Made by a program: the position numbers and the translations under genes. The notes below the pieces were generated by a model. It was not told the DNA's origin and made no database searches. It was given only the letters and a program-made list of their open reading frames with translations. A DNA stretch of 60,625 bases from Rubrivivax sp. (GTDB taxonomy: Bacteria > Pseudomonadota > Gammaproteobacteria > Burkholderiales > Burkholderiaceae_C): contig JAJTDE010000008.1 of assembly GCA_021298085.1 (NCBI GenBank), positions 1-60,625 of the forward strand, read 5' to 3'. Shown piece after piece: positions 8,610 through 17,453 of the stretch; position 1 is the stretch's first letter; every line of letters starts with the position of its first letter.

Positions 8610-9659
8610 GTGAATCCCTTCTGGTACCCCCTGTGCGCCGATGAGGCACTGACGGACAAGCCCCTGGCCGTGCAGCTGCTCGGCCAGGCCCTGGTGCTCT
8701 GGCGCGGCGCGGAAAGCCGGCCCGTGCTGCAGCAGGATCGCTGCCCCCACCGGGGCGCGCGGCTGTCACTGGGCCATGTGCAGATTCACACGCAGATTCA
8801 TGCGCAGGTTCATGCGCAGATTCAGCCCGATGCACAGCCGCAGGCGCAGCAACACACCCTGGCCTGCCCCTACCACGGCTGGCGCTTCAACGCCGAAGGC
8901 CGCTGCGTCCATATCCCGGCCCTGCCCGGCTTCGAACCGCCCGCGTCGCACCGGGTGAGCACCTTCCCGGTGGCGCTGGCGCACGGCCTGATCTGGGGCT
9001 GCGTGGATACAGCAGCGGGCACACCAGCGAACACCCCGGCGAGCACCCCCGAAGGCGCGCCTCCGGCGCTGCCCACCCTGCCACCGAGACACCTCTTGTT
9101 CGGGCCGTTTGACGTCGCAGTGTCGGCGCCGCGTGTGGTGGAAAACTTTCTGGACACGGCGCACTTTGGCTTTGTGCACGACGGCTGGCTGGGCACTGCC
9201 AGCCACGCCGAAGTCCCAGCCTACCCGGTCAGCCACACGGCCGACGGCCGGCCGGTGGTGGCGCACTACCCGGCCTGGCAACCCCGGGCCACGGCCAGCG
9301 CGGCGCAGGGTGGCTGGGTCAGCTACCGCTACGAGGTGCTCGGGCCCACCAGTGCCTTGCTCAGCAAGCAACCCGACGACGGCAGCCCGGGCGACAGCTT
9401 CACCCTGTGGTGCTGCCCGACGGACGACGAACACTGCCGTGTCTGGATGGGCCAGTACACCGCCGACACCACAACCAGCGACGAAGACCTGCGTACCTTC
9501 CAGCTGGCCATCTTTGCGCAGGACACGCCCGTGCTGGAATCGCAGCAACCCAAGCGCCTGCCGCTCAGCGGCGGCGAACTGCACTGCGCGGCCGACCGCC
9601 TCAGCGTGGCCTACCGGCGCTACCTGCTCGCCGCGGGTGTGCGCTGCGGGGTCTGCTGA
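8610..9659 (+). CDS. Rieske [2Fe-2S] non-haem iron oxygenase, oxygenase component-like
   Basis: A 349-residue protein with an N-terminal Rieske domain and a C-terminal catalytic domain of the aromatic-ring-hydroxylating type (VanA/CAO-like single subunit). The start is GTG at 8610, giving MNPFWYPLC, the usual beginning of this group. Rieske ligands are CPH near residue 45 and CPYH near residue 86. The mononuclear iron motif is VENFLDTAHFGFVH near residues 176-189, with N, D and two His. The spacing between the two Cys-His pairs is 38 residues instead of the usual 15-17. The extra part is (Q-I/V-H-A/T) repeats plus a Gln/Pro tail coded by a 12-bp tandem repeat. A Thr/Pro-rich linker follows the Rieske domain. 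The substrate is unknown. The next gene, a hydrolase, starts 9 nt later. Confidence 0.85.
   Translation: MNPFWYPLCADEALTDKPLAVQLLGQALVLWRGAESRPVLQQDRCPHRGARLSLGHVQIHTQIHAQVHAQIQPDAQPQAQQHTLACPYHGWRFNAEGRCVHIPALPGFEPPASHRVSTFPVALAHGLIWGCVDTAAGTPANTPASTPEGAPPALPTLPPRHLLFGPFDVAVSAPRVVENFLDTAHFGFVHDGWLGTASHAEVPAYPVSHTADGRPVVAHYPAWQPRATASAAQGGWVSYRYEVLGPTSALLSKQPDDGSPGDSFTLWCCPTDDEHCRVWMGQYTADTTTSDEDLRTFQLAIFAQDTPVLESQQPKRLPLSGGELHCAADRLSVAYRRYLLAAGVRCGVC
8781..8828 (+). repeat. 12-bp tandem repeat inside the Rieske domain, four units
   Basis: Four near-identical units (CAGATTCACACG, CAGATTCATGCG, CAGGTTCATGCG, CAGATTCAGCCC) lie head to tail. They encode QIHT-QIHA-QVHA-QIQP between the two iron-sulfur ligand pairs. 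Copy-number change would preserve the frame. Confidence 0.9.
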
Positions 9660-9668
9660 GCACGCGCC

Positions 9669-10568
9669 ATGGAGATGAGCTGGTCCACCACGGGCACCCA
9701 CGGACAGCCGCTGTCCTGGTGGGTGCGGCCAGCCCGCCAGCCGGTGGCCGTGTCGCCCCCAGTGCTGCTGATCCACGGCCTGGCCAGCAACGCCAGCCGC
9801 TTCGAGGAGTTTGTCGAGACCACCCGGCTGTCTGAGCACCACCGCCTGATCCGTGTCGACCTGCTTGGCCACGGGCGGGCCCTCAGCCGCGGCCCGGTGG
9901 GCCTGCAGGCCTGGTGCGACGACATCGTCGAGGTGCTGCAGGCCGAAGGCGGCCAGCCGGCGCTGTTGGTCGGGCACAGCCTGGGCGCCCAGGTGGCGCT
10001 GCAGATGGCCCAGCGGCATCCGCGCTGGGTCAGCGCGCTGGTGCTGATCGACCCGGTCTTCCGCCGCGCGCTGCATGGCCGCTCACGGCGCATCGCGCTG
10101 GCGGCGCCGCTGTGGCGGCTGATGGCCGCGGCGGCCCGGGCGCTGAATACCCTGGGGCTGCACCGGGGCCCCCTGCCGCCGCTGGACTTGCGTGCACTGG
10201 ACCGCCAGGCCCGGGCCGCACTGGCCACCCCCGAGGCCGAGGCCGCGTTCATCGCCCAGTACAGCTCGACACGGGCTGACCTGCGCCACGTGCCCACCGC
10301 CGTCTACCTGGAGGACATGGTGGCCATGTGTGAACACGCGCCACTGCCGCGGAACCTGGGCTTGCCGACGCTGGCGCTGATGTCCAGCGGGGCCACCTTT
10401 GCCGACGCCGGGCAGATGCAGGAGGCGCTGGCGGGGCCGAATGTCACCGTGGAGGCCATCGATTGCCACCACTGGCCGCTGACCGAACGGCCGGCCGAGG
10501 TCTGCGACGCCATCGAGCGCTGGTGCCACACGCATTGGCCACCGCCCAGCCCCGCGGCGCGCGGCTGA
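9669..10568 (+). CDS. Alpha/beta-fold hydrolase
   Basis: A 299-residue single-domain alpha/beta hydrolase without a signal peptide. The oxyanion region is LLIHGLASNASRF near residues 34-46. The nucleophile is the Ser of VGHSLGAQVA near residue 101. Likely acid and base are an Asp late in the protein (around FADAGQ) and the His in DCHHWPLTERP near residue 273. It starts 9 nt after the Rieske oxygenase on the same strand and is probably cotranscribed, so it may act on the same aromatic or ester compound. Sequence alone does not separate esterase, C-C hydrolase and lactonase roles. Confidence 0.85.
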   Translation: MEMSWSTTGTHGQPLSWWVRPARQPVAVSPPVLLIHGLASNASRFEEFVETTRLSEHHRLIRVDLLGHGRALSRGPVGLQAWCDDIVEVLQAEGGQPALLVGHSLGAQVALQMAQRHPRWVSALVLIDPVFRRALHGRSRRIALAAPLWRLMAAAARALNTLGLHRGPLPPLDLRALDRQARAALATPEAEAAFIAQYSSTRADLRHVPTAVYLEDMVAMCEHAPLPRNLGLPTLALMSSGATFADAGQMQEALAGPNVTVEAIDCHHWPLTERPAEVCDAIERWCHTHWPPPSPAARG

Positions 10569-10639
10569 TGCCGGACGGCGAAGCGCCCGCCTCAGGGCCT
10601 GGGCGCCGATAGCGCCAGGCCACGCCGCCACATCGCCGC

Positions 10640-12481
10640 TCACCACTTGCAGCCACCGTCCTTGCCGAGAGCATCGGCGGCGATGGCCGGTGCGGCCAGC
10701 ACACCCTTGTCGGCGTGCGCCGTGCGGCAGTCGGCCTTGCCGGCCTTTTCGATGTCGCGGGCAAGGCGCGTCTTGGGGTCGGCCGGGGGCGGCGTCAGGC
10801 GCAGTGGCACCGGTGCGGGTGGCAAGGCGCCGGGCCGGCGGGACAGGTCCAGGTTCAGGCGGCCCGGTGCGGCCACTGCGGGGGGCACGGCCGCCGCCGT
10901 TCCCCCGACGGGCGCCGACGCGGCCGCCGCCGCGGTGGGCGGCGGCGGCAGGTTGATGATGCCGCGCAGGGCCGGGTCGATGGCCACCGGCGCGCTGCCC
11001 ACGCTGGGGCCGGGCGTGGTGGCGCTGCCGGCGGTCTCGCCGCGGCCGGGGCTGGGCCGTGCCACGGCGGTGGCCCCAGGGGCGGTGGGGCCAGCGGCAG
11101 CGGGCGCCGACAAGGGTGTGGCGTTGGCGGGGGCGCTGGAGGGCGTGCTGGGTGTGGCACTGGCCGTGGCGCTCGGTGCCGCCGCGGGGGCACGGGGTGT
11201 TGCGGCTGCGGCCGCTGGCGCCGGGCTGGGGGACGGTGCGGTGGGGGCGGGTGCGGCAGGCGCCGCCAGCACGGCCGGGGGCTGCACCGTCACCGGCGGC
11301 AGGGCCAGCTCCGGTGCGGCCGGCTCGGGCACCCGTGCCGGCGTGAGCGGGGCCGCCGTGCGGGGCGGCAAGGCCTGCAGCGCCGCGGGCGGCCTGGGCA
11401 GGTTGACGGGCTCGGGCACGGCGGGCGGCGCCGGCAGGCTGGGCACCGGGGGCGCGGGTTCCGCGGGAACCTGCGCCAGCGCCGAGGGCCGGCTGCGCAG
11501 CGGCTCGGCCAGGTTGGCGGGTGCCGCAGGAAGGCGCGTGGGCTCAGGCGCCGACACGGCGGCCGACGCCGCCAGCCGAGGCGGGTCCACGCTGGGCTGC
11601 GCGGCGGAGGCGGCCGTCAGCGGGCTGCTGGCCATGGCCTGCGATGTGGTGGTCGGCGCCGCTGAAACCTTGCGGGTGGTCTCCGGGACACCTTGGGTGG
11701 ACTGCTCCGTCCGAGGCAGGCTGGGGGCCTCGGCCTCGACCAGCGCTGGCGGCCGGGCTGCCGGGGAGGCGTCGGGCAGGCTTCGAACCGCATCGCTGGC
11801 CGCCAGCTGAGGCGGGGCGGCGGCCGGCGGCACACGCACCGAGCCCGCGCGGAAGGGGGCGGCCTGGGCCGGAAGGGCCAGCACATCGGGCAGGGGTTCG
11901 GGCTGGATGTCGGGCGGCGCCATGCGCCAGGGCTGGGGGGGCGGCAGCGGCACGGGCTCGGGCGGCGGTACCTGCAGGTCGTTCAGCTGAGGCGCGGCCG
12001 GCAAGCCGCTCTCAAGGCCGCGCAGCAGGGCCCCCTCGAAGGTCATGCCGGCGGGCGCCTGGGTGGCGGGCGCCAGCTCAGGCGCGGCCACCGCGGTCTG
12101 GTCCACCGGCGCGGCTGGCGGGGCTTCGACCACCTCGTTGTGGGTGGCGGCGTCCACCGGCTTGGCCGCTGCGGTGGGCGCTGGCGCCGGCCGGTTTGCT
12201 GCCGGCGCACCGGTGCCAGAAAGGCCGGGTGCGCTGGTGCTGTCGGGGCTGGTCGCGGAGGGCGCCGACAGCCGGATGCGCAAGGGTTCGGCCAAGGCGT
12301 CCGTCGCGGTGGCCGAGACACCCCACCCGCCCCGCCCGCCTTCGGTGCCCACCCACAGCAGCACCAGCACGTGCAGCAGCGCAGCCAGCAACAGGCAGCG
12401 CCCCAGGCTGGCAGACCCGGGCGCAGCGGGAGGCCAGCCCATGGCGGGACTGTGCACAACGGAAAGGCTCAGCGCCGACAT
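10640..12481 (-). CDS. Pro/Ala-rich single-span membrane protein, TonB-like architecture
   Basis: About 613 residues. A hydrophobic segment near the N-terminus (CLLLAALLHVLVLLWVG, around residues 30-46) serves as a membrane anchor. It is followed by roughly 480 residues very rich in Pro, Ala, Ser and Thr, as in periplasm-spanning TonB or TolA linkers. The last 60 residues are more ordered (RLARDIEKAGKADCRTAH and a final GGCKW) with two cysteines. The start is uncertain: the ATG at 12481 directly abuts a GGAGGA motif, too close for good initiation, and the ATG at 12442 lacks a ribosome site. The frame stays open upstream to 13255, but that part is antisense to the next gene. An energy-transducer-like role is an inference from architecture only. 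Confidence 0.65.
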   Translation of the reverse strand: MSALSLSVVHSPAMGWPPAAPGSASLGRCLLLAALLHVLVLLWVGTEGGRGGWGVSATATDALAEPLRIRLSAPSATSPDSTSAPGLSGTGAPAANRPAPAPTAAAKPVDAATHNEVVEAPPAAPVDQTAVAAPELAPATQAPAGMTFEGALLRGLESGLPAAPQLNDLQVPPPEPVPLPPPQPWRMAPPDIQPEPLPDVLALPAQAAPFRAGSVRVPPAAAPPQLAASDAVRSLPDASPAARPPALVEAEAPSLPRTEQSTQGVPETTRKVSAAPTTTSQAMASSPLTAASAAQPSVDPPRLAASAAVSAPEPTRLPAAPANLAEPLRSRPSALAQVPAEPAPPVPSLPAPPAVPEPVNLPRPPAALQALPPRTAAPLTPARVPEPAAPELALPPVTVQPPAVLAAPAAPAPTAPSPSPAPAAAAATPRAPAAAPSATASATPSTPSSAPANATPLSAPAAAGPTAPGATAVARPSPGRGETAGSATTPGPSVGSAPVAIDPALRGIINLPPPPTAAAAASAPVGGTAAAVPPAVAAPGRLNLDLSRRPGALPPAPVPLRLTPPPADPKTRLARDIEKAGKADCRTAHADKGVLAAPAIAADALGKDGGCKW

Positions 12482-12558
12482 TCCTCCAGTATGGCGCGCC
12501 ACCCTCGCCCGCCACCACCACGGGCCATGCCTCAGCGCCCGACGGACCGGGCGTTTCC

Positions 12559-12564
12559 TAGAAT
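12559..12564 (+). promoter_or_regulatory. -10-like box positioned for leaderless transcription of the TrhO-like gene
   Basis: TAGAAT ends 7 nt before the GTG at 12572, so transcription would begin at or next to the start codon. No ribosome site precedes that GTG, which agrees with a leaderless message. No clear -35 box is seen. Confidence 0.35.
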
Positions 12565-12571
12565 CCGTCGC

Positions 12572-13318
12572 GTGCACGCCACCGTCTTGAACATTTCGAC
12601 ATATCGGTTCACACCGCTGCAGGGTTTGCCCGCGCTGCGCGAGCGGCTGTACACCCGCGCACAGGCCGCCGGCCTGAAAGGCACGGTGCTGCTGGCCGAA
12701 GAAGGCATCAACCTGTTTGTGGCCGGTGAGCCCGGGCCCACCCGGGCCTGGCTGGCGGCGCTGGGCGACGAGACCCCGGCACTCGCCGGGCTGCGCCCCA
12801 AGGAAAGCTTCAGTGCGGCCCAGCCGTTCAAGCGGCTGAAGGTCAAGGTCAAGCACGAGATCATCCGCATGAACGCGCCCCAGGTGCGCCCGCAGGCGGG
12901 CCGCGCCCCGTCGTTGCCGGCCCGCACCTTGGCGCGCTGGATCGCCCAGGGCCACGACGACGAGGGGCGGCCGCTGCGGCTGCTGGACACCCGCAACGCC
13001 TTCGAAGTCGACGTCGGCGCCTTTGAAGGGGCGATCGACTGGCGACTGTCCTCCTTCGGCGATTTCCCCCAGGCATTGGCCCAGCACGCCGATGCGCTGC
13101 GCGGCTGCGCCGTGGTGAGCTACTGCACCGGCGGCATCCGCTGCGAAAAGGCCGCGCTGCTGATGCGTGAACACGGCCTGGAACACACCTGGCAGCTCGA
13201 CGGCGGCATCCTCGACTATTTCCTGCAGACCGATGGCGCTGCACCCGGCTGGCAAGGCCGTTGTTTTGTCTTTGACGAGCGCGAAGCCCTGCAGGCCAAC
13301 CTGACCCCGGAGCCCTGA
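12572..13318 (+). CDS. TrhO/YceA-like rhodanese-domain protein (tRNA uridine hydroxylation family)
   Basis: A 248-residue protein of the TrhO family, whose E. coli member hydroxylates uridine 34 of tRNA. The N-terminal part (TVLNISTYRFTPLQGLPALRERL, then KGTVLLAEEGINLF near residue 37) is the family's acylphosphatase-like domain. The C-terminal rhodanese domain has LLDTRNAFEVDVGAF and the active-site loop SYCTGGIRCEKAA, with the catalytic Cys near residue 191. It is shorter than the 350-residue E. coli protein because the C-terminal cysteine-rich extension is missing. The start is taken as GTG at 12572; an upstream ATG at about 12527 would add an arginine-rich stretch. The next gene starts 3 nt downstream. 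Confidence 0.85.
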   Translation: MHATVLNISTYRFTPLQGLPALRERLYTRAQAAGLKGTVLLAEEGINLFVAGEPGPTRAWLAALGDETPALAGLRPKESFSAAQPFKRLKVKVKHEIIRMNAPQVRPQAGRAPSLPARTLARWIAQGHDDEGRPLRLLDTRNAFEVDVGAFEGAIDWRLSSFGDFPQALAQHADALRGCAVVSYCTGGIRCEKAALLMREHGLEHTWQLDGGILDYFLQTDGAAPGWQGRCFVFDEREALQANLTPEP

Positions 13319-13321
13319 CCC

Positions 13322-14548
13322 ATGACCACCCCATCACCCCTCGCCCTGCCCGCCTCGAATGCGTCGCCATGGCCACCACTGCCACCGCTGGAAACCCCGG
13401 TGGCCTTGCTGGACACCGACACGCTGGACGCCAACCTGCGCCGCATGCAGCAGCGGGTGCAGGCCCTCGGTGTGGCGCTGCGGCCGCACGTGAAAACGGC
13501 CAAGTGCGTCCCGGTGGCACGGCGCCAGCAGGCACTGGGGGCGCAGGGCATCACCGTGTCCACGCTGCGCGAGGCCGATGAGTTCCAGGCGGCCGGCTTT
13601 GCCGACATCCTCTACGCGGTGGGCATCACCCCGCACAAGGTTCCGCATGCGCTGTCGCTGTGTGAGCGGGGCTGCACGCTGCGGGTGATCGTCGATTCGC
13701 TGGCCGCCGCCGACGCCGTGGTGCAGGCCTGGCAGGCGTGGCAAGGCTCACCCGGCGCGGCGCGGGCGGCGGCCACCGGCGGTCGGCTGGGGGTGCTGAT
13801 CGAGGTCGATGTGGATGGCGAACGCGCGGGCCTGCTGCCCGATGCGCCGGCCCTCTTGACCATCGGTCAGCGGCTGCAGGCCGCCGGCCTGCTGGACGGC
13901 GTGATGACCCATGGTGGCGGCTCCTACGGCATGCGCGGCGAGGCCGCGCTGCAGGCCTTTGCCGAACAGGAGCGTTCGCGCTGCGTGGCCGCGGCTGAAC
14001 GCCTGCGGGCGGCCGGCCTGCCCTGTGCGGTGGTCAGCGTGGGTTCCACACCCACGGCGCTGAGCGCCGCGACGGCGGCCGGTGTCACGGAGGTGCGTGC
14101 GGGTATCTATGCCTTCTTCGACCTGGTGATGGCCGGCCTGGGCGTGTGCCGCCCCGAGCACATCGCGCTGAGTGTGCTGACCAGCGTGATCGGCCACCAG
14201 CCCGACAAGGGCTGGGTGCTGGTGGACGCCGGCTGGATGGCCCTGAGCCGCGACCGCGGCACCCAGAACCAGGCGGTCGACCAAGGGTATGGCGTGGTCT
14301 GCGACGAACACGGCACGCCGGTGGACGGCTGGTGGGTGCAGGCCGCCAACCAGGAACACGGCATCATCACCCGCCGCGATGGCGCGGCCGCCCTGACCAC
14401 CCACGACGTGACGCAGCGCTTTCCGCTGGGCAGCCGCCTGCGCATCCTGCCCAACCACGCCTGCGCCACGGCGGCGCAGTTCAGCGCCTACCGCTGCATC
14501 AGCCAGGGGCAGCTGGGCGAGACCTGGCCGCGGTTTGGCGGCTGGTGA
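13322..14548 (+). CDS. DSD1-family PLP enzyme (D-threonine aldolase / D-serine dehydratase-like)
   Basis: A 408-residue fold-type III PLP enzyme with an alanine-racemase N-terminal barrel and a C-terminal metal domain. Members cleave D-threonine or 3-hydroxy-D-aspartate, or dehydrate D-serine. The PLP lysine is in LRPHVKTAKC near residue 59. MTHGGGSYG near residue 196 and SVGSTPTA near residue 240 match the phosphate-binding region. ILPNHACATAAQF near the C-terminus carries the His-x-Cys pair that binds the divalent metal. It follows the rhodanese gene by 3 nt and overlaps the M20 gene tail-to-tail by 50 bp. Which D-amino acid is the substrate cannot be told. Confidence 0.88.
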   Translation: MTTPSPLALPASNASPWPPLPPLETPVALLDTDTLDANLRRMQQRVQALGVALRPHVKTAKCVPVARRQQALGAQGITVSTLREADEFQAAGFADILYAVGITPHKVPHALSLCERGCTLRVIVDSLAAADAVVQAWQAWQGSPGAARAAATGGRLGVLIEVDVDGERAGLLPDAPALLTIGQRLQAAGLLDGVMTHGGGSYGMRGEAALQAFAEQERSRCVAAAERLRAAGLPCAVVSVGSTPTALSAATAAGVTEVRAGIYAFFDLVMAGLGVCRPEHIALSVLTSVIGHQPDKGWVLVDAGWMALSRDRGTQNQAVDQGYGVVCDEHGTPVDGWWVQAANQEHGIITRRDGAAALTTHDVTQRFPLGSRLRILPNHACATAAQFSAYRCISQGQLGETWPRFGGW

Positions 14549-15938
14549 CACAGGCCAGCGCCGCCGGTTCACCCAGGTCCCACCAGATGCCGGCCATCAG
14601 CGCCAGCGCCTGCCGCGCGACGCTGCCCAGCAGGTGTTCGTTCGGAGCATGCTGGCTGCAGCCCGGGTAGGAGTGCGGCAGCCACAGCGTGGGCAGGCCC
14701 AGCAGGTCGCTGAAGAGGTCGTTGGGTAACGAGCCGCCCAGGTTGGGCAGCAGCACCGGGCGTTGGCCCGTGCTCTGCTGAACCGATGACAGCGCCCAGC
14801 CCACCCAGGGGTCTTCAGGGTCCAGCCGCGAGGCCTCCAACACGGTACCGCTGAGCGCCACGTCGACATCGGTAAAGCCATGGGCATCCAGGTGGCGGCG
14901 CAGGTGCGCCACGGCCTGGGCACTGTCGGTGCCCACCACAAAGCGCAGCTGGCAGTGGGCGTGGGCGTAGCCCGGGATGGCGTTCACCGGGGCGTCCGGG
15001 TTGCCCGTCTTGAAGGCCAGCACTTCGAACGCATTCCAGCCAATCACCCGCTCGGCGGGCGTCAGCCCAGGCTCACCCCAGCCGGTGTCGATGGCCGGGT
15101 CACCCTCGTCCTGACCCATCTGCAGGCCGGCCAGCGCCTGGCGCACCGCTGCCGACAGCGGCGGCGGGCGCAGGCCGTCCACCAGGATCTGCCCCTGCGG
15201 GCCCACCAGGCAGGCCAGCGCATGCGCGAGCCGAACACCCGGGTTGCGCAGCAGGCCGCCCCAGTTGCCCGAGTGGTGCCCGCCGGGCCGCAGCGCCACA
15301 CGCAGGTCCACGTTGAGCGCCCCGCGCGAGCCCAGGAAGACCGTCGGCGTGGCCGCCGCCACCCGAGGGCCGTCAGAGGCGATGAAGACATCGGCGCGCA
15401 GCCGCTCACGCTGCGCCTCGCAGAACTCGCGCAGGCCGGGTGAACCGGTCTCTTCGCCCATCTCAAACAGCAAGGTGATGTCAAAGCCCAGCTGGCCACC
15501 ACGGGCCGCCAGCACCTGCTCCAGCGCCAGCAGGTTGATCTGGTGCTGGCCCTTGTTGTCGGCCGTGCCGCGGCCATACCAGCGGTCGCCCTCGATGCGC
15601 AGGGCCCAGGGGTCACGCCCTTCGGCCCATTGCGGGGCATAACCCCTCACCACATCGCCGTGGCCATAGCTCAGCACGCCGAAGCGGGCAGCGGGCTCGC
15701 GCCGGGTGGCCACCAGCAGCGGGGGCTGGCCGGGCAGCGGGTTGTCAAGGACCTCGCCAGTGAAGCCCAAGGTCTCCAACTGAGGCAACAGGTGCGCCTG
15801 CAGGTACTCCAGCAGCTGCGGCGCGGCCTGCGGGTTCTGGCTTTCCGATGGGCAGGCCACACGCTGCGCGAGCCGTTGCGCCAACTGGCCGTCGTCGAAG
15901 CAGCCGGTGGCCAGCCGCAGGGCGTGATCTCGGTTCAT
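14499..15938 (-). CDS. M20-family metallopeptidase (dipeptidase/deacylase)
   Basis: A 479-residue cytoplasmic zinc hydrolase of the M20/CNDP type. Visible metal and catalytic residues are SYGHGDVV (His, Asp), GRGTADNKGQ (bridging Asp), EMGEETGS (catalytic Glu and metal Glu), ASDGPR (Asp) and a late SQHAPNEHL (His). The dimerisation lid lies in between. The last 17 codons overlap the convergent PLP-enzyme gene by 50 bp, so the final residues (SRQTAARSRPAAPG) are probably not conserved. It is divergent from the TPR-methyltransferase gene across 133 bp. Substrate is unknown; dipeptides or N-acyl amino acids are typical. Confidence 0.9.
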   Translation of the reverse strand: MNRDHALRLATGCFDDGQLAQRLAQRVACPSESQNPQAAPQLLEYLQAHLLPQLETLGFTGEVLDNPLPGQPPLLVATRREPAARFGVLSYGHGDVVRGYAPQWAEGRDPWALRIEGDRWYGRGTADNKGQHQINLLALEQVLAARGGQLGFDITLLFEMGEETGSPGLREFCEAQRERLRADVFIASDGPRVAAATPTVFLGSRGALNVDLRVALRPGGHHSGNWGGLLRNPGVRLAHALACLVGPQGQILVDGLRPPPLSAAVRQALAGLQMGQDEGDPAIDTGWGEPGLTPAERVIGWNAFEVLAFKTGNPDAPVNAIPGYAHAHCQLRFVVGTDSAQAVAHLRRHLDAHGFTDVDVALSGTVLEASRLDPEDPWVGWALSSVQQSTGQRPVLLPNLGGSLPNDLFSDLLGLPTLWLPHSYPGCSQHAPNEHLLGSVARQALALMAGIWWDLGEPAALACVTSRQTAARSRPAAPG

Positions 15939-15992
15939 CGTCGGGTGTCAGGGCAGTGGCGGGCCCGCAGTATCTCCGCGGGGCGCGGGGCC

Positions 15993-15998
15993 GACAAT
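15993..15998 (+). promoter_or_regulatory. Possible -10 element (GACAAT)
   Basis: GACAAT in the divergent gap between the M20 peptidase and the TPR-methyltransferase genes, 73 nt before the latter's ATG. It matches the type of -10 seen elsewhere in the window. Confidence 0.3.
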
Positions 15999-16071
15999 CC
16001 GGGGTCACCGGCACTGGCCCCACACGGTGTGTGAGGCCTCTGCCTTCTGTTCCCTCGCCCTGCCCACCACC

Positions 16072-17427
16072 ATGTCCCCGCCACCCACTGACGCGCGCTT
16101 CCTCGCCGCCAAGGCCTTGTTCCTGGAAGGTGTCCAGCACCATGAGGCGCAGCGCCATGCCCAGGCCGAGCAGGCCTTTCTGGCGTCGCTGCAACAGCTG
16201 CCCGGCCGGGCGTCGACGCTGATGAACCTGGGCGCGGCCCAGCTGGCCATGGGCAAATCCGCCGAGGCACTGGCCTCGCTCGACGCCAGCCTGCAGGCCG
16301 AACCGGGTGATGCGCAGGCCTGGTGCCACCGCGCTGAAGCGCTCGCCGCCCTGGGGCGGCTGCCAGAGGCGGCGCAGGACAGCGCCAAGGCCCTGTCGCT
16401 GGCACCCGGGCTGGCGGCCGCACGCTGGCAACGCAGCCGGCTGCTGGCCGCACTGGGGCAGGCCCAGGAGGCACTGGGCACCGTGCAGCCGCTGCTGCAG
16501 CCCCGCCCCGACGCCGCCCCCGCCTGGCTGCTGGCCGGGCAGATGCGGCAGAGCCTGGGCCAACTGGACAGCGCGCTGCAGCACTACCAGCAGGCCCAGG
16601 CCCTCGACCCGCGCCTGCCCAGGCTGCCGGCGGTGCTGGGCCAGGCCTTGGCCCTGTCGGGGCAACGGGCGCAGGCCCGGGCCGTGTGGTCAGACGCGGT
16701 GGCCGCGGGCCTGGAGCCCGAGCTCAACCGCTACCTGCTGGCCGGGCACGGCGGCGACGGCAACCACCCCACCCCCGGGCAAAGCCCGGTCGACTACGTG
16801 CGCGCCCTGTTCGACCCCTATGCGGAGGGCTTTGAGCAGCACCTCGTCCAGACACTGCAGTACCAAGGCCACACGGCAGTGGTGGATGCCGCCCTGGCGG
16901 CGGCCCAGGCCAACGCGCCGCCGCTTGACCACGTGCTGGACCTCGGCTGCGGCACCGGCCTGTGCGGCCGCGCCCTGCGCCGCCACGCGCGGTACATCGA
17001 AGGCATCGACCTTTCGCCGACGATGGTGGACGCTGCCCGCGCCAGCGGCGCCTACGACGCCGTGCGCCAGGGCGACATCGTCAAGCTGCTGCAGCAGACC
17101 GCCCGCCAGGCCGACCTCGTCGTGGCCGCCGACGTGTTCATCTACATCGGCGCGCTGGAGCCCGTCTTTGACGCCTTGCGTCAAGCCGTGGCACCCGGCG
17201 CCCTCGTGGCCTTCAGCGTGGAGACCTTCACCGCGGAGGAACACGCCGCGCACCCCGCCGGCTGGTGCCTGCGCCCCAGCCTGCGCTACGCCCACGCCGA
17301 AGCCTACCTGGCCGCGCTGTGCCGCCACCAGGGCTGGCAATGGCGGGCATGGCAACCGGTGGCGCTGCGCCTGGAGCAGGGCCAGCCATTGGCCGGCGCA
17401 GTGGTGGTGATACAGGTGCCAGGCTGA
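16072..17427 (+). CDS. TPR-repeat SAM-dependent methyltransferase
   Basis: A 451-residue fusion. Residues 10-220 are about six tetratricopeptide repeats (for example HEAQRHAQAEQAFLASLQQL). Residues 250-450 are a class I methyltransferase: VLDLGCGTGLCGRAL is the SAM-binding motif I, EGIDLSPTMVDAA motif II and VVAADVFIYIG motif IV. The ATG at 16072 begins MSPPPTDARFLAAKALF; the upstream part of the open frame is unlikely to be translated. The TPR part presumably binds a protein partner or substrate. No neighbour suggests the target. Small-molecule or protein methylation are both possible. Confidence 0.85.
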   Translation: MSPPPTDARFLAAKALFLEGVQHHEAQRHAQAEQAFLASLQQLPGRASTLMNLGAAQLAMGKSAEALASLDASLQAEPGDAQAWCHRAEALAALGRLPEAAQDSAKALSLAPGLAAARWQRSRLLAALGQAQEALGTVQPLLQPRPDAAPAWLLAGQMRQSLGQLDSALQHYQQAQALDPRLPRLPAVLGQALALSGQRAQARAVWSDAVAAGLEPELNRYLLAGHGGDGNHPTPGQSPVDYVRALFDPYAEGFEQHLVQTLQYQGHTAVVDAALAAAQANAPPLDHVLDLGCGTGLCGRALRRHARYIEGIDLSPTMVDAARASGAYDAVRQGDIVKLLQQTARQADLVVAADVFIYIGALEPVFDALRQAVAPGALVAFSVETFTAEEHAAHPAGWCLRPSLRYAHAEAYLAALCRHQGWQWRAWQPVALRLEQGQPLAGAVVVIQVPG

Positions 17428-17453
17428 ACACCGGCCGTGGCCGGCGGCAGCCC

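Noticed and set aside
8781..8828. CRISPR-like short repeats
   Set aside because: Units are 12 bp without spacers and lie in frame inside a coding gene, so this is a coding tandem repeat.
12482..13255. Upstream extension of the Pro/Ala-rich membrane protein
   Set aside because: This stretch is antisense to the TrhO-like rhodanese gene, which has clear motifs; the membrane anchor near 12390 marks the real N-terminus.
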